DNA of 64,000 bases from assembly GCA_009809945.1 (NCBI GenBank), contig WTPW01000029.1, forward strand, positions 409,667 to 473,666, given 5' to 3'. Positions within the stretch are counted from its first letter, which is position 1. Every line of letters starts with the position of its first letter. The notes beneath the pieces were generated by a model. It ran no database searches, had not been told where the DNA came from, and saw only the letters and a program-made list of their open reading frames with translations. This document shows positions 54,322 through 64,000 of this stretch, piece by piece. This DNA comes from Gigaspora margarita (taxonomy: Eukaryota > Glomeromycota > Glomeromycetes > Diversisporales > Gigasporaceae). The position numbers were made by a program, and so were the translations under genes.

Positions 54322-56013
54322 ATGAAGAAGATACACAACACACGAGGCAAAACAGAAGAAACGTTGACTAAAGCACATACGGCAATACTCGAAGCTGCTG
54401 ACACGGAAGATGATGTTTCCGAGGGTATCTCAGGTTCAAGCTCAATGAACCCAACATCCACGGACTGGTCAGAGATTATGGAACGTGAAGAAGCGACAGA
54501 AAACCAACAAAAAGAACTTGAAACAAACGACCTCCGCCCGGAAAATTCTACGGCCATGGGCGTGGAAGGTTCTGGCAATTTATATGATGAGCGATCAGGT
54601 GACGTAGGTCCACCTGATCTGCACAGGGGCGTCAGTAATGCAAATAGGGATACAGCGCCCAACATCGTTGAGAATACTGGACAAGAGACATCACCACAAA
54701 GAACAAAAACGTGGTCAGGTCTTTTTACAAAATTAACTAGGGGTAGGGCTACTTACTCCACATTCTCACCCAGAATTAATATAAGCACAAAAAATAATAA
54801 TGCACTGTTGTTTGATATACAAAAACTTAAAGAAATTTCTACAAATGATACAGTGGCTACACTATATGGCACAATAGGAACCGACTTTATTGGGGCAAAA
54901 CCTCATTTTGTTAGAGGTATTCGCACATATCTAGAAATAATTTTTTCTAATGAACATAAGATGAGACAATATGCAAAAGATGGGATAGATATGTTCCGAC
55001 AAACCTTCTTTGGCTACATCTCATCCAGGACCAACCAAGAATTATTATCAGTAAGACTGAGAAGGGTCCCAATCACAGACAAAGAAATAATCACAGGTGA
55101 AATTAAAAAAGTATTTGAAAGAGTGGGTACAATCATGGCAATCAAACCCCTCTTGTATGAAGGCACTCCTATACAATCAGATCAATGGGTTGTGATCTTT
55201 GATGTCTCTGAGGACTGCTGCCTGACAAACCGAATCCCAAGATATGTCAATATAATGGACCAAAAGGTTGTAACAGAATGGAAGGAAGCACCAAAGCTCT
55301 GTTTCTTTTGCGATGGTGAGGGACACATAAAAAGAGACTGTGAGCAATGGAGAGAAGCCAACAAGCTAAATCAACAGTACAAAGAGTTTAAGGAAACAAA
55401 GCAAAATCAGTCTGCAAAGGAAAAAACACCAGAGCCATCTCAAGAAATAGATGATGAAAGGCCAGAAAATCCTTACAAGAACAACAATCAGGGACCCAAA
55501 GTACAAGGTAATATAACAATAGAGCAGGATGTTCACATGGTAGAAATAGACCTGGCACCTGACACAGAAAAGGGGCAACTCAACATAAATGAAGAAAATA
55601 GTTCTTCACAGAACCTGTCCAGACAAGAAACAGTGACTGGTAAGAAGGATGTCCAGATGAGTGAAAGTGTGATAATACCAGAAACAGAAAAAATACAGTT
55701 GAACCCAAACAATAACAAGAGAGTATCTCCAATCAGTACAGGATTGGTTACAGGAACAATAGAAAGTCTAAACAAAGCAAATACCATTCCAAATAATTTT
55801 AAAGCAAGCATAAACAACAAAGACTGGAGACAGAATGACATGTCACATGACCAACAAAAATTAATAGCAGGCACAACTGGAGAAACAGCACAGCCAATAG
55901 CTGATGAGGGCTTTACTGAGGTCTCATACAGTAAAAAGAATAAAAATAAAGCTAACAGTAACAGAAGACAGGGCTTGGGTCCATACAAAAAATCTAAAAC
56001 ATCAGGACAATGA
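54322..56013 (+). CDS. LINE ORF1 protein with CCHC zinc knuckle
   Basis: A nucleic-acid-binding ORF1 protein expected to coat LINE RNA. From the first in-frame ATG it has 563 residues. The frame is open back to the element's 5' end but contains no earlier ATG. The N-terminal 150 residues are acidic and low-complexity. A central globular part (KEISTNDTVATLYGTIGTDF through VVIFDVSEDCC) resembles the RRM/DUF4283-like region of such proteins. It is followed by a zinc knuckle, CFFCDGEGHIKRDC (C-x2-C-x4-H-x4-C, about residue 328-341), and a long polar tail ending in a lysine-rich segment (SKKNKNKANS). The stop TGA overlaps the ORF2 start in ATGA. Confidence 0.85.
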   Translation: MKKIHNTRGKTEETLTKAHTAILEAADTEDDVSEGISGSSSMNPTSTDWSEIMEREEATENQQKELETNDLRPENSTAMGVEGSGNLYDERSGDVGPPDLHRGVSNANRDTAPNIVENTGQETSPQRTKTWSGLFTKLTRGRATYSTFSPRINISTKNNNALLFDIQKLKEISTNDTVATLYGTIGTDFIGAKPHFVRGIRTYLEIIFSNEHKMRQYAKDGIDMFRQTFFGYISSRTNQELLSVRLRRVPITDKEIITGEIKKVFERVGTIMAIKPLLYEGTPIQSDQWVVIFDVSEDCCLTNRIPRYVNIMDQKVVTEWKEAPKLCFFCDGEGHIKRDCEQWREANKLNQQYKEFKETKQNQSAKEKTPEPSQEIDDERPENPYKNNNQGPKVQGNITIEQDVHMVEIDLAPDTEKGQLNINEENSSSQNLSRQETVTGKKDVQMSESVIIPETEKIQLNPNNNKRVSPISTGLVTGTIESLNKANTIPNNFKASINNKDWRQNDMSHDQQKLIAGTTGETAQPIADEGFTEVSYSKKNKNKANSNRRQGLGPYKKSKTSGQ

Positions 56014-59000
56014 GAGAAGAACATGTGATCACAGTTGCGACACTGAATGTAAAAGGACTTAATAATAGAATTAAATGTAAAGAAACATTAACACTCCTTA
56101 AATCATATAATATAGACATTATACTAATTCAAGAAACAAATTTACATGACACATCTATGCAAAACTTTCTTAAAAGCCAATGGTATCTAGAGTCAATATG
56201 GTCATCAAAAACAGCTATATTAGCAGGGAACAAACGAATAAGCTTTAGCAATCAACAAATTTCACATAATGGTAGAGTAATAACCGTAAACTTTCAGCTA
56301 AAACATAAAACATTTCAGGTCACAAATGTCTATGCTCCGCCAAGTATACCAGAGAGGCATGAGTTTTTAGAAACATGGGCACCTAGTATAAAGAATAATG
56401 TAATTAACATTGTAGCAGGGGACTTTAATACAAACTTGAATCCAACAGAAAACAGAATTAGCCAATCGCAGAGCCATCATGATCCAACTAAAAACAAACT
56501 AGCAGAACTAATGGAGGGTTTCACAGATACAGCATACGTAAGTAAAGAAAAACCTTTCATCACCTACCACCAAACAGTTAGAGATAGACGTACTATGGCC
56601 ACAAGATTAGACTATATTTTTCTTGATAATGACCATTTTCAGCTTTGCAAAAAATCTGAGACTAAGTTCGGAAACTCAGATCACTTGCTTGTGTGGTGCT
56701 CCTTATATCAAAATCAGGAAACACCAAAGCCCACACTGTGGAAACTTAATCCTAGAATGCTAAATAATACTTTTATTTCAAAAGAGTTAGAAGCAGATCT
56801 CAAAGACGAGAAGGCAACCTCAGACTGGGATTACTATAAGGTCAGATGTCAATCAATTTACAGGGCTTGTAAGCCACCCACCGCTCCAGAAACACGTATA
56901 CAAAAGCTAAACAAAAAGATAATGGAACTAAACAACAAAATGGCCAGAAATCCGCAACTAGCAGATCTAAGTATTGTAGTAATGCAGTTGAACTCAGAAC
57001 TGCAAGAGGAATTAAAACTTCTAACAAAAAAATGGCAATTAAGATCAAATATCAAATGGTTAGAAGAAGGAGAAAAATCAACAAAGTACTTCTTTGAACA
57101 ATACAAGGCAAGAACATCACGAGAAGCAACAGATTTGGTTAGGAACCCGGAGCTACCAGGTTCTTTAGATAGAGTGGATATTTTGCAATATATAAGGGAT
57201 CAGTTTGAGCAAATATATCAAGACGAACCAGTAGATGCAGAGGCGGTTGAAGCCCTTACTGCTGACATACCTTTAGTGTCACAACAGCAAAATAAAGAAC
57301 TAACAAAGGAGATCAAATTACAGGAAATTATAGATACAATTGACAAGCTCCCAAACTATAAGGCTCCAGGCTCAGATGGACTAACATATGAGTTTTACAA
57401 AGCTTTTCGTGATAAAATTTCTCCAGTTCTAGAAAACATCTTCAATAAGGCACTAAGTTTAGGAGTAATCCCAGACTCATGGAGAAAATCAATAATCACT
57501 CTACTTCCAAAAAAGAATGAAGCATTAGAAAATATTAGCAATTGGAGACCGATCTCTTTAGTGAATGCAGATGCTAAAATCTTTATGAAAATCATAGCAG
57601 ACAGGCTAAATCACATCTGTAAAGACATTATAGGCGAACATCAAGCAGGTTTTGTCAAAAATAGATCGATTGTTGATGCAGCCCTGGATATTATTAGTAC
57701 GATGAGAAGTCAGGAAAACCAAATAGATACAGCCTGGCTCCTTTTCTTAGATCAAAAAAAGGCCTTTGATAGAGTGAACCACAGCTATCTGTTACGAGTA
57801 CTTGGAAAAATGGGCTTTAGCCCTGTTTTTGTAAAATTAATCCAAAACCTCTTTGGAAACCTAATAGCACATATAACAGATACGGGGCTACTTTCTACTC
57901 CTTTCAAGATTAGGAGAGGAGTTAGGCAAGGAGACCCTCTTTCTCCTTTACTATACATAATTGCATTTGAACCCCTCCTAAGATTACTAGGATGCAAAAT
58001 AAATGGTGTACCAACAGGGACTACCTCTTTTAAGATTACAGCATATGCTGATGATCTAACACTAGGACTTGGTTCATTAGAAGATTGGAACACAGCAAAT
58101 AACCTTCTGGCCACATATGAGGCAGCAGCAAATGCAAAAGTAAATAAGGAAAAATCTAAACTGTTGCCACTAACAGAAAAAGCAAGCTGCACAATACTAC
58201 CAGAAGAGGAGCGTTTTGAGAAATTAGAGAAAAATGGGACAATCAGAATCCTGGGATTCGAAGTAAATAAAAAGGGGCAACCAAATAAATCATTATGGGA
58301 CAATCTTACTACAAAACTAAAAAAATTAGCAGAAAGTATGAAACGGAGAGGGCTATCATTTAAGGGCAGGATTATAATTGCGAAGTCACTTCTTTTATCA
58401 AGAGTATGGTTTGCGTCATATATACTTCCTCCAAACAGAAAACAACTAGCTAAAATAAATGAGATTATAATCCACTGGATAAAGGACAAATCAAGGCTTC
58501 TTCCAAGGTACTCCTTGTATCAACAAACTCAAGAAAATAATGGGTTAAATGCTCCAGTACTACCAGATATGCTAGATGCAAGATTGATAATAGTTTGGGT
58601 GAAACTCTGGTCTAGTAAGAAATTTTGGGCAATAAATGAAAGGCTTAAAATTGAAGCAGCGTTACTTAGAAAACAAAACAAAACAATACAGAAAGCCCTC
58701 TCTACTTTTCCAATAAGGCTGAAAGGCTGGCCTTGCGAATGGAAACCGTATCTCACAGCATGGAAAAGACTAAAGGGAGAAGTTCCAGATAATAATAAAA
58801 CATGGCCTTGGGACCTTGAGGATCTCAAAATTATGGAAACAACTGCAGGAAATATAACAACAGCAAAGGCCACAGCCTATCTCAAAAAATTATCTCTCTC
58901 AAACAGCTTGACACAAACAAATTTTTTTAGTGAACCTAACAGGAAAGAAAACTGGGCATGGTCAGGAATAAAATGGGCCTCAAACAACAAAAAGGACATT

Positions 59001-59483
59001 TTTTGGAGGTTATTACATAAGGCGCTCCCTTTGGGTACATGACTAGTATATATGGACCCAATGATCTCACGTAACTGCCCATGGTGTTCAGATGAAGTCC
59101 AAACATTTGAGCACTTTGCAAGAGACTGTCGAGTCAGTNNTAAAATCTGGGAACTCNCATATAATATGTTTGGTCTAGTNCAAAAAATAACTCTGCCATC
59201 CACGATGGAAGAAATATTCACAGCATCCAAGGCAAAATCATCTCGATCACACACTTCTTTTATCTGGCTGCACATCTTGGTAATATACAAAATCTGGGTA
59301 TGGTACACAAATAAAAGGTGGGGCAATAGTACTATGCCAGAACCAGCATTACAGTTTATATGGAAAAACAGAATCACAAGAGAAATAAACTTGGTGTTAA
59401 AAAGCCGTTTGCTCAAAAGGAAAGAAACAAACTTTTTAAAAGCTGTACTTAGTTCGAATAGATTAGAAAACTATTGTATATAA
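56010..59483 (+). pseudogene. LINE ORF2: endonuclease and reverse transcriptase, one in-frame stop
   Basis: The multifunctional enzyme of the LINE, which nicks the target and copies LINE RNA into it. N-terminal APE-type endonuclease: TLNVKGLN, IQET (Glu42), VYAPPS, GDFN, RLDYIF and GNSDH. Reverse transcriptase: KAPGSDGLTYEFYK, NWRPISLVNADAKI, AGFVKNRS, LFLDQKKAFDRV (Asp581), RRGVRQGDPLSPLLY, AYADD (Asp681-Asp682) and IRILGFEV. The frame runs 1010 codons to a TGA at 59040-59042. It then continues open in the same frame through LVYMDPM and a zf-RVT-like CPWCSDEV ... HFARDC motif to a TAA at 59481-59483. The stop lies in ACATGACTA, as expected if a CGA arginine codon decayed at a CpG. Ambiguous bases at 59139-59140, 59157 and 59180 leave three codons unread. 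Translation may couple to ORF1 through the ATGA overlap. Confidence 0.85.
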
Positions 59484-59528
59484 TAATGTGTAAATAAATA
59501 CAGTAAATAAAGAGCGTCACTCGACGTC

Positions 59529-59551
59529 CCCAGGTAATTACTACCTTGGGG
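59529..59551 (+). other. 3' stem-loop of the LINE
   Basis: CCCCAGGTA and TACCTTGGGG can pair around ATTAC with one bulged base, immediately upstream of the poly(A) tract. Some LINE reverse transcriptases recognise a 3' hairpin. Whether this one is used is inference. Confidence 0.55.
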
Positions 59552-59582
<31 letters not shown>

Positions 59583-59590
59583 ACTCAAAA

Positions 59591-60389
59591 CTATTATTTG
59601 AGTATCAATCCAATCTTACGCCTATTAATATTAGTCTAGATTATGAAATTAGAGATTTTACCATGTTAACAAGAAGCGCGTCGTGCAAATACAGTTAGCT
59701 ATGTGAAATATAATTAATTTTTGTGTATCAAAATGTTAGGAGAGATTTAGTGTAGGTAGTTCTATAGAAATTTAGTGTAATTTTTTTTTTTAGTTGTTAC
59801 TACTTTTTACGGTGGATGTATTCGCGTAAATTAAATTTTTTTTTTTATGTTTGCTAAAGAATTATTTTAACAATCGAAAGTAACAAAGGCATTCTTAGAT
59901 GAATTTTAAGATCCTTGATTTAAAGATTCATTATGTTATTTTTTTAATTTTACGCAAGACCGAAGTTAATTCAATATATGATCTACATGCTGCATAAATT
60001 AGATTCTTGATATAGATATATAAAAGCCCTTCTAACTGCATCAAAAAGGTAACCCAAGACTAACTAAATTTCCTTCCAACCTCCTGAAATGTGTAACATG
60101 TTATGCATGTTGTTGATCACACTTCTGAAATGAGCATGTGTTTGTATTAAGGTTAGATATTAGCAAGATATATAGTAAAATCGTTCAAGAAAACTTTTTA
60201 TTAAAGCGATGGTTTCTTATGCAGATTTTTGAAAGATAACCGATTTTTGGCAAAACGAACGCTTGCTTTGAGTTTTTCTAATTGTGTATCGTTACACCTG
60301 ATCTTGAAGTCTAAATGTAGTCTGGCACTAACCTGTCACACGTTCCAGACTTGCTAGCTTTATTGTACTAGCTAACTTTGAGCTATAAG
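59591..60389. other. AT-rich non-genic stretch
   Basis: No gene or defined repeat seen. Confidence 0.45.
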
Positions 60390-60860
60390 GGTGGCACAAT
60401 ATGTGGTTTAGTTTGTATTACAAAGCATACGAGCTACTGCGGTGCCATATTGTATTGTAAAAAATTTCGTAATATGTGGTTAAATTGAGTTAGATTGTGT
60501 TGGAGTTACAGTCGTAATTATGATTTATTGAGAAAATTTTGCTATGAATCTTGTTATCATGATATGCAGTTTGTGTTGGAATTACAGTTGTGAATTTAAG
60601 AATTTTGCTATAATTTGTTGCAAAAAAATTTTTTTAAAAACTTATTGACAATTGTAGTGCATATCTTACAATTAGGTTAGATTAGTTTGTTTGTATTGAA
60701 ATTACAGCCGTAATTCTATCATGTTTGTTGTAAAAATTTTGTTGCAAACTTACTGACTATTGCGGTGGCACACAGTAATGGTTAAGGTTTTTAGTTAGTT
60801 TACAGTCACAAATTCTATAAGAAATTACTGTAAAAAATTTTATGAAACTTATGATGTATG
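60390..60860. repeat. Diverged tandem repeats with a TGGAATTACAGTCGTAATT-like core
   Basis: About four units of roughly 110 bases. Each contains a TGCGGTGGCAC or TGTGGTTA phrase, then GTTAGATTGTGTTGGAGTTA or GTTTGTATTGAAATTAC, then CAGTCGTAATT-like, then TTGTAAAAATTTTG. Divergence is high, so unit edges are approximate. Confidence 0.55.
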
Positions 60861-61224
60861 CAAAAATATTGTTAATGGTACATAAGAATCGAGGCAGCTT
60901 TGTCTCGAATCATCTGCTACCTGATCGAACTTGTGATAGGCTCGATTACGATCACATTTCGATCAGTCCATTAGGCATAAGTGTGAGGTAATTTGGGCTA
61001 TTAGTAACCTGACCAATTATAAAAATAAGATATATTCGGGGCGTCGTCAATCAAAACGTCCCAAAGTGCAATTAATGATTTTTTTAAAAAAAATGTTACA
61101 CAAAATTTAAATTCAATTCAATGCCTAATTTTAACATGTTAATTGTACGTATACATAAATATAACTAATAAAATCTATATAACCTAAATCTCAAACATAA
61201 CTGCATAATAACAGATAATTTCTT
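60861..61224. other. Non-genic stretch
   Basis: No gene seen. It contains a GATCGAACTTGTGATAGGCTC segment facing GATTACGATCACATTTCGATC (about 60930-60965), an imperfect inverted pair. Confidence 0.4.
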
Positions 61225-61351
61225 GTTATCTGGCATGATTTGACGGATACATGGGTATCGGCAGGATAATAGCAAAAGAACGTGGCCGAAGGCCTCGTGC
61301 GTTACTATTATACTGTCGATGTCCATGATCCGTCAAATCATGCCAGATAAC
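61225..61351. mobile_element. Hairpin MITE with GTTATCTGGCATGATTTGAC ends
   Basis: A 127-bp element. About 45-base arms, GTTATCTGGCATGATTTGAC at left and GTCAAATCATGCCAGATAAC at right, surround a GC-rich centre that folds again (GGCCGAAGGCC). A related element with TTATCTGGCAGATATGACG and, inverted, GTACCTGCCGGATAA ends directly follows at about 61355-61497. Confidence 0.75.
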
Positions 61352-61354
61352 TAG

Positions 61355-61497
61355 TTTATCTGGCAGATATGACGTATACACTTACGGGAAGAATTTTATA
61401 TTACTTCCGCAAATTTTATTTAAAATTGATAAAGATTTGCGGAAATAATGTAAAATTTTTCCGTCAGTGATTACATAGTACCTGCCGGATAATAACT
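61355..61497. mobile_element. Second, diverged hairpin MITE abutting the first
   Basis: TTATCTGGCAGATATGACGT faces GTACCTGCCGGATAATAA. Inside, ACTTCCGCAAATTTTAT faces GATTTGCGGAAATAATG. Only the outermost bases are shared with the neighbouring hairpin element. Confidence 0.55.
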
Positions 61498-61546
61498 ATA
61501 ATTAGCTAACCGTTGTTATGAATTTTTTTTATAATTACATATTTTG

Positions 61547-63393
61547 TTATAATATTGGCATTGGGAATATTTTATTTTTGTTAGCATCACCATTAATATA
61601 TGATCGAACCTTTTCAAATAAATATTTTTGCTTTTCTATAGTTAATTTTTGAATTGGAATTATTTGAGGTTTTTTTGTAAAATCTAGTTTAGCATTTATT
61701 TTTAATAATTCGTGTGTAACTTTAGGAATATCCTTGTAAGTTTGACAGAGAACTTTACCATTATCTGTGAAGTGAAATGATGGCATGTTTAAGCCCTGAT
61801 AGTTTGTTATAAATAGGGTTTAAAAACTTTTCCAATCGTATTAAATAATTCCAGAGTCGGATCATCGCACAATTGCTTTATTCTGAAGTCGTACACATTT
61901 GCGGTATAAAATTTTGATATTTCCAAAAAATCCATCAACGATAAACTTTGTATGCATAACAATCATGAAATGTAATTGAACTTCCGAATAAATTCCTGTT
62001 GCAACAAGTCATGCACAAAAAATTCATCATATTGTATTTATTATGCCCCGCAATTATCACAAACTAGATTAAGTTTTTTTTCATCTTTATTATGTTTAAG
62101 AAACCTTATTTGCACCCTTTTCCTGCTTTTCCATCATTCGGCATAAATCGTTCAGAAAAAAACAAAATTTGTTTGTTCATGTATACCCATATTGCAAAAA
62201 CCAAATAATTGAAGTTTGTAGGGTGAAAGAAAATATACTTGTCAGATTTTTATTGATAAGAATATAGTACAAAAAGAGATTGAGCCTAATCAAATGCTTA
62301 ATGCGCAGTTAAATTAAGACTATTAAATTGGTTACGCTTAATAGGAAGTAATTTGGCATCTTGTATTGCAATTTAATTCAAATATTATGAAATTCTCACT
62401 CACCATGAGCTAAATTAATGTGTACAATATATTTATTGGTTTTAATAATGGCATCACACAGTTATGTGAAATTTCGAATTTGAGACTTCACAAAGATCTG
62501 ATTGAGGTGACATAATTTGAATTTCTGGGTGCATAAAGATCCCATAAACGACAAAACTTGATTCACTCATTTTTGCATCATCAAAATTTATAAGAATCCA
62601 TGTATAAATTATGCAATTTTCTTTTTGAATCGGCTGTTGGAAGGTAAATAGTTTGACGGGTATTTCGATATGTATGACGATCTGGTGATGATAAACCATG
62701 TTTTTCTACATAATTATTTATAAAGTCTCGAACTTGTTTAACAATATTATTACCATGGAGTGTCGAATTGACATACATCCTTTATTTCCATGATGTCGTA
62801 TACTAAGTCCATTGTTTTTAAAATGTTATTTGATATTTTTATGCGAGCAGAAATACCATGCAACTGTTCATAAACTTTTTTACAAAGTAAAGCATTATGA
62901 TTATACCGCCAAAAAGTTTTCATTTTTTGACGTTTACGTTTTTGAACTAATTTGCTTAATCGTGATGTTTTACAACCACCTTCAAATGTAAGGATTTGTG
63001 CCATAAGGTAAATATCTTGCATATCTTTAGGTAATGATTGAAAATAAGCATAACGCATTAGAAAATTCTTCTGGTAAAATCATCATAACCCATTTTTTTC
63101 CTGGTCCGCAGTTACATGATACAATTTCATATACCTTTCAACTATTGGGCGTGCATTTTCAATAATTTTCAGAAATTCTACATAATTAACCGTTAAACTA
63201 ATTTCTTTACTATTAGCAAGAGTAAATCTAAAATTTCAGCTCATCATCCCCCAGATTCATAGTCATTTGAATCATAATATTCTAGTTCACTCTCTAATTC
63301 ATTGTCGATTTCTGTCTCTATGGATCTAAACCATAAGTTATCAACTTCTGGGAATTCTGGATCGAAAAAATCGGGTTGAATTAAAGCTGTCAT
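61547..63393 (-). pseudogene. Decayed transposase-like gene (HGLPSPGR / MTPRSDLC-type family)
   Basis: The minus strand carries, in order but in shifting frames: an N-terminus MTALIQPDFFDPEFPEVDNL with an acidic stretch (from 63393, ending in stops near 63240); GKKWVMMILPEEFSNAL; RYAYFQSLPKDMQDIYLMAQ; ALLCKKVYEQLHGISARIK; VRDFINNYVEKHGLSSPDRH with TIYLPTADSK (about 62630-62740); IQIMSPQSDLC (about 62480-62520); VYDFRIKQLCDDPTLELFN (about 61840-61895); and MPSFHFTDNGKVLCQTYKDI with IEKQKYLFEKVRSYI (61547-61786). The order matches an uncharacterised, widely repeated transposase-like family whose proteins carry HGLPSPGR, LP-S, IKIMTPRSDLC and a C-terminal ERQKYLYEQIR block. I cannot name the superfamily. 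The expected cysteine-rich and catalytic middle part (about 61920-62450) is not readable. Confidence 0.6.
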
Positions 63394-63403
63394 TTGAGGT
63401 TAG

Positions 63404-63552
63404 TGCTCCGAACGGGTCGGGTCGGGTCGGGTTTTAGCCAACCCGAACCCGACCCGAAATTTCGGGTTGGGTCGGGTTGAAAACTTTCGGGTTAGCACTT
63501 CAACCCGACCCGGACCCGATCCGACCCGACCCGACCCGAACCCGACCCGAAT
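63404..63552. repeat. GGGTCGGGTT-rich inverted terminal repeats
   Basis: GAACGGGTCGGGTCGGGTCG at left and CGACCCGACCCGACCCGAAC at right flank AACCCGAACCCGACCC and inverted internal units. It resembles the subterminal GACCC repeats of the 35324 element in style but not in exact sequence. It lies just upstream of the transposase-like pseudogene start. Confidence 0.6.
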
Positions 63553-63562
63553 TTTTATACCG

Positions 63563-63660
63563 TATTTTCGTGTAATAACGCTCATGAGCGTTATTTCGAA
63601 TCTTGGCCCGAATTAAGCTTAATTCAGGTCAAAAATTGTAATTTCACCCCTGCGCGTTAT
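63563..63660. repeat. Partial copy of the GCGTTATTTCG MITE family
   Basis: CCGTATTTTCGTGTAATAAC, TGAGCGTTATTTCG and a palindromic AATTAAGCTTAATT lie near a terminal CCTGCGCGTTATT. It keeps CpG sites. A decayed relative of its interior is at about 29718-29815. Confidence 0.5.
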
Positions 63661-64000
63661 TAAAATTCTAATATAAATCAAAGATATATAAAAAGATTGT
63701 TTAGTTTATGAAAGCAAAAAATAATTGTTTATAATATTTAGCAGTTAGTATTAGTGCATATATTGATTTTATTTATATTAGCAAAGAGTATAGTTAATTT
63801 AGAAATATAAATTTTATTTTTATAAACAAATAAATAAATAAAATATATAATATAAAATAAAAATATAATATAATATAATAATAATTTAATATATATAATA
63901 ATATATATAAATAAATTAATAGGAAAAAAGTTTGAATTAACAAACTAAAAAAAACCTATTAATGGATATTTATAAATTTTATTATATATATAAATAATTT
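63661..64000. other. AT-rich non-genic end of window
   Basis: Very low complexity A/T sequence with TATAATA-type repeats. No gene. Confidence 0.6.

Larger units (their letters stand above)
54151..59580 (+). mobile_element. Full-length LINE retrotransposon with perfect target duplication
   Basis: About 5.43 kb, bounded by AAAATGACTCAAA at 54138-54150 and again at 59577-59589, where its first As merge with the poly(A) tract (59555-59580). The order is: short 5' leader, ORF1 with a CCHC knuckle, overlapping ORF2 with endonuclease and reverse transcriptase, AATAAA-type signals at about 59490-59510, a stem-loop (CCCCAGGTA / TACCTTGGGG, 59529-59551), then poly(A). Base composition is visibly richer in G+C than the flanks. 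The perfect duplication and the largely open frames point to a recent insertion. The APE-type endonuclease with zinc-knuckle ORF1 fits L1/Tad-like clades, but the clade was not determined. Confidence 0.9.

Noticed and set aside
54192..58873. Minus-strand open frames inside the LINE
   Set aside because: They mirror ORF1 and ORF2 in other frames. No domain or conserved motif supports them.
63400..63585. Arg/Gly/Pro-rich minus-strand open frame
   Set aside because: It is entirely made by the GGGTCGGG repeat.

Overview
The window looks like about 64 kb of a very AT-rich, repeat-laden fungal nuclear genome. The best fit is an arbuscular mycorrhizal fungus (Glomeromycotina, Rhizophagus type). That assignment is inferred from four things: a multi-intron fungal hybrid histidine kinase with short 65-88 bp introns, a very long Sel1-repeat protein, relics of an rve integrase of the KRBA2/Ginger type, and dense nested TIR and retroposon insertions. 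No rRNA gene, CRISPR array or bacterial-style operon was seen.

Layout. 1-5.0 kb: AT-rich non-genic DNA with one TTTGA-rich MITE. 5.0-7.4 kb: minus-strand integrase pseudogene ending in a degenerate 12-bp (tetrapeptide) repeat tail. 8.0-13.9 kb: minus-strand 19-exon dual hybrid histidine kinase, rebuilt here exon by exon into one 1389-residue frame. Its first HisKA domain has lost the phospho-accepting histidine, and its only two oversized introns are the two that carry MITEs. 14.2-48.2 kb: a gene-free transposon graveyard holding tRNA-headed SINEs with target-site duplications, TTAA-flanked and TA-flanked MITEs, Mutator-like foldback elements with 9-10 bp duplications, large palindromes and several elements nested inside one another. 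48.7-53.3 kb: a minus-strand single-exon gene for a protein of about 41 Sel1 repeats. 54.15-59.58 kb: a full-length plus-strand LINE flanked by a perfect duplication, with ORF1 (zinc knuckle), ORF2 (endonuclease plus reverse transcriptase) and one in-frame stop. 61.2-64 kb: hairpin MITEs, a decayed transposase-like pseudogene and GGGTC-rich terminal repeats.

Only two non-transposon genes can be supported. The histidine kinase is a cytosolic-type sensor (PAS, GAF, HisKA, HATPase, receiver, GAF, HisKA, HATPase, receiver-like). Its first module keeps the ATP-binding site but not the histidine, and its second module keeps the histidine, so signalling is inferred to run through the second histidine and the single intact receiver. 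The Sel1 protein is a scaffold-type repeat protein whose N-terminus is uncertain: a hydrophobic leader lies one T away from being in frame. There is a 347-base assembly gap at 46290-46636 and four ambiguous bases in the LINE.
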